This document shows positions 62,521 to 62,893 of a DNA stretch of 62,893 nucleotides, piece by piece (the stretch's first letter is position 1; each line of letters starts with the position of its first letter). Source of the stretch: Actinomycetaceae bacterium (lineage in GTDB: Bacteria; Actinomycetota; Actinomycetes; Actinomycetales; Actinomycetaceae); contig JAQYTG010000011.1 in NCBI GenBank assembly GCA_028724905.1, positions 1 through 62,893 of the forward strand, in the 5' to 3' direction. A program made the position numbers and the translations under genes. A model generated the notes under the pieces. That model saw only the letters and a list, made by a program, of their open reading frames with translations, was not told where the DNA came from and searched no databases.

Positions 62521-62553
62521 GCCTTGGATGGTTAACCGTCCAAGGCATTTTTG
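62521..62553 (+). terminator. strong terminator after tRNA-Ala
   Basis: GCCTTGGA at 62521-62528 pairs with TCCAAGGC at 62539-62546, the centre being palindromic GGTTAACC, and ATTTTT follows. It fits a rho-independent terminator of the tRNA transcript. Confidence 0.85.
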
Positions 62554-62588
62554 TGCTTAGTGCCCTCTATGGATGTGTTGAAAAGAAT

Positions 62589-62624
62589 ATGCGAGAGCAC
62601 CGGGTAGGCGTTCTCGCATTTTTC
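62589..62624 (+). terminator. second terminator, possibly bidirectional
   Basis: ATGCGAGA at 62589-62596 pairs with TCTCGCAT at 62612-62619, followed by TTTTC. On the minus strand it also lies just past the end of the partial gene at 62626, so it may serve both directions. Confidence 0.75.
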
Positions 62625-62625
62625 T

Positions 62626-62893
62626 TTAGACCGTGATGGCCTCCACGACGTCGTGGAGGCACTCGGATAGCAGGTGGCAGCGGATGGTGACGTCCATGGA
62701 TTCAAAGTCCTGATTCAGAAACCAGCGGCCTATGGTGGCGTCGTCTGTTTCAAGTTCGCCGCACGCCTCTTCCAGCAGGTCGATGTTGTCGGTGACGTAA
62801 TCGCGGGCAGTGTTCCTGTTGAATGTGTAGGAGCCTGAGGCGTTGCCCGTGACGGAATCTTCTATGAACAGGTCGTCGTAGAGTGTTGATTCG
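62626..62893 (-). CDS. mobile-element-type hypothetical protein, 5' part outside the window
   Basis: The last 88 codons of a minus-strand gene are visible, ending at TAA 62626. The product has DSVTGNASGSYTFN, WFLNQDFESMDVTIRCHLL and a final Val/Glu/Ala-rich helix. This DSVTGNxSGSYTFN...DVTIRCxLL pattern matches small proteins of conjugative elements and prophages in Gram-positive bacteria; their function is unknown. The start lies beyond the window. It sits 195 bases after tRNA-Ala, a frequent integration site. Confidence 0.7.
   Translation of the reverse strand, partial: ESTLYDDLFIEDSVTGNASGSYTFNRNTARDYVTDNIDLLEEACGELETDDATIGRWFLNQDFESMDVTIRCHLLSECLHDVVEAITV

Noticed and set aside
1..62893. 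CRISPR arrays
   Set aside because: The repeats seen are adjacent or degenerate, without regular unique spacers, and no cas genes are present.
1..62893. Frequent GCCGTCACG/CGTGACGGC words as a candidate polar or uptake motif
   Set aside because: Many copies lie in coding DNA and codon use may explain them. Without a count against a matched model I cannot claim enrichment or strand bias.

Overview
The window covers the replication-origin end of an actinobacterial chromosome. The gene order rpmH/rnpA/yidD/yidC/jag/rsmG/parA/parB on one side and dnaA/dnaN/recF/DUF721/gyrB/gyrA/DUF3566/tRNA-Ile/DLW-39/tRNA-Ala on the other is the standard actinobacterial origin region. The fhaA-fhaB-pstP-rodA-pbpA-pknB cluster, CrgA, a class E sortase and a DUF6049 gene also fit. 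Mid-range GC content (judged by eye), a single Ser/Thr kinase and a compact layout suggest an Actinomycetaceae-like organism, but I cannot name a genus.

Layout. 1-1410: a tRNA-Leu, then a BrnTA-like toxin-antitoxin pair lying between two 55-bp direct repeats. 1438-9400: the cell-wall signalling operon. 9595-17105: a sortase with a 51-codon membrane partner, crgA, rhomboid, cyclophilin, a Lys/Ala-rich membrane protein, a degenerate MoaB-like protein and a CtpE-like P-type ATPase. 17106-24000: a long gene-poor stretch with strong hairpins, then an AGE-family sugar isomerase, a CYTH protein, a lipoprotein, an acyltransferase and an HD hydrolase. 24046-31514 (minus strand): dnaB, the rplI-rpsR-ssb-rpsF operon, a class A PBP-like protein and an AI-2E-family permease. 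A DnaA-box cluster lies upstream of dnaB. 31639-42408: the CCA enzyme, Nudix, DUF6049, pseudokinase, trxB, aminotransferase and ddl. 42764-60948: partition and replication genes with two perfect parS sites and an oriC between dnaA and dnaN. 61400-62893: an IS3-like fragment, two tRNAs with DLW-39 between them, terminators, and the edge of what looks like a mobile element.

The most unusual theme is cell-envelope synthesis. The signalling parts are all here: PknB, PstP, FhaA, FhaB and a membrane pseudokinase of the MviN C-terminal type. The lipid II flippase murJ, normally beside or fused to that pseudokinase, is missing from its slot, and so are cwlM and trxA after trxB. The intact class A PBP-like ORF next to rpsF has lost all three transpeptidase motifs and the catalytic motifs of its GT51 domain, so it looks like a double pseudoenzyme. 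PbpA keeps all its motifs. A second theme is degenerate short tandem duplication. It has inserted low-complexity Gly/Ser/Asp/Ala segments into otherwise conserved proteins (CtpE-like ATPase, AGE isomerase, lipoprotein, DUF6049, GyrA, RnpA, RecF) and has left minisatellite-like traces in several intergenic gaps.
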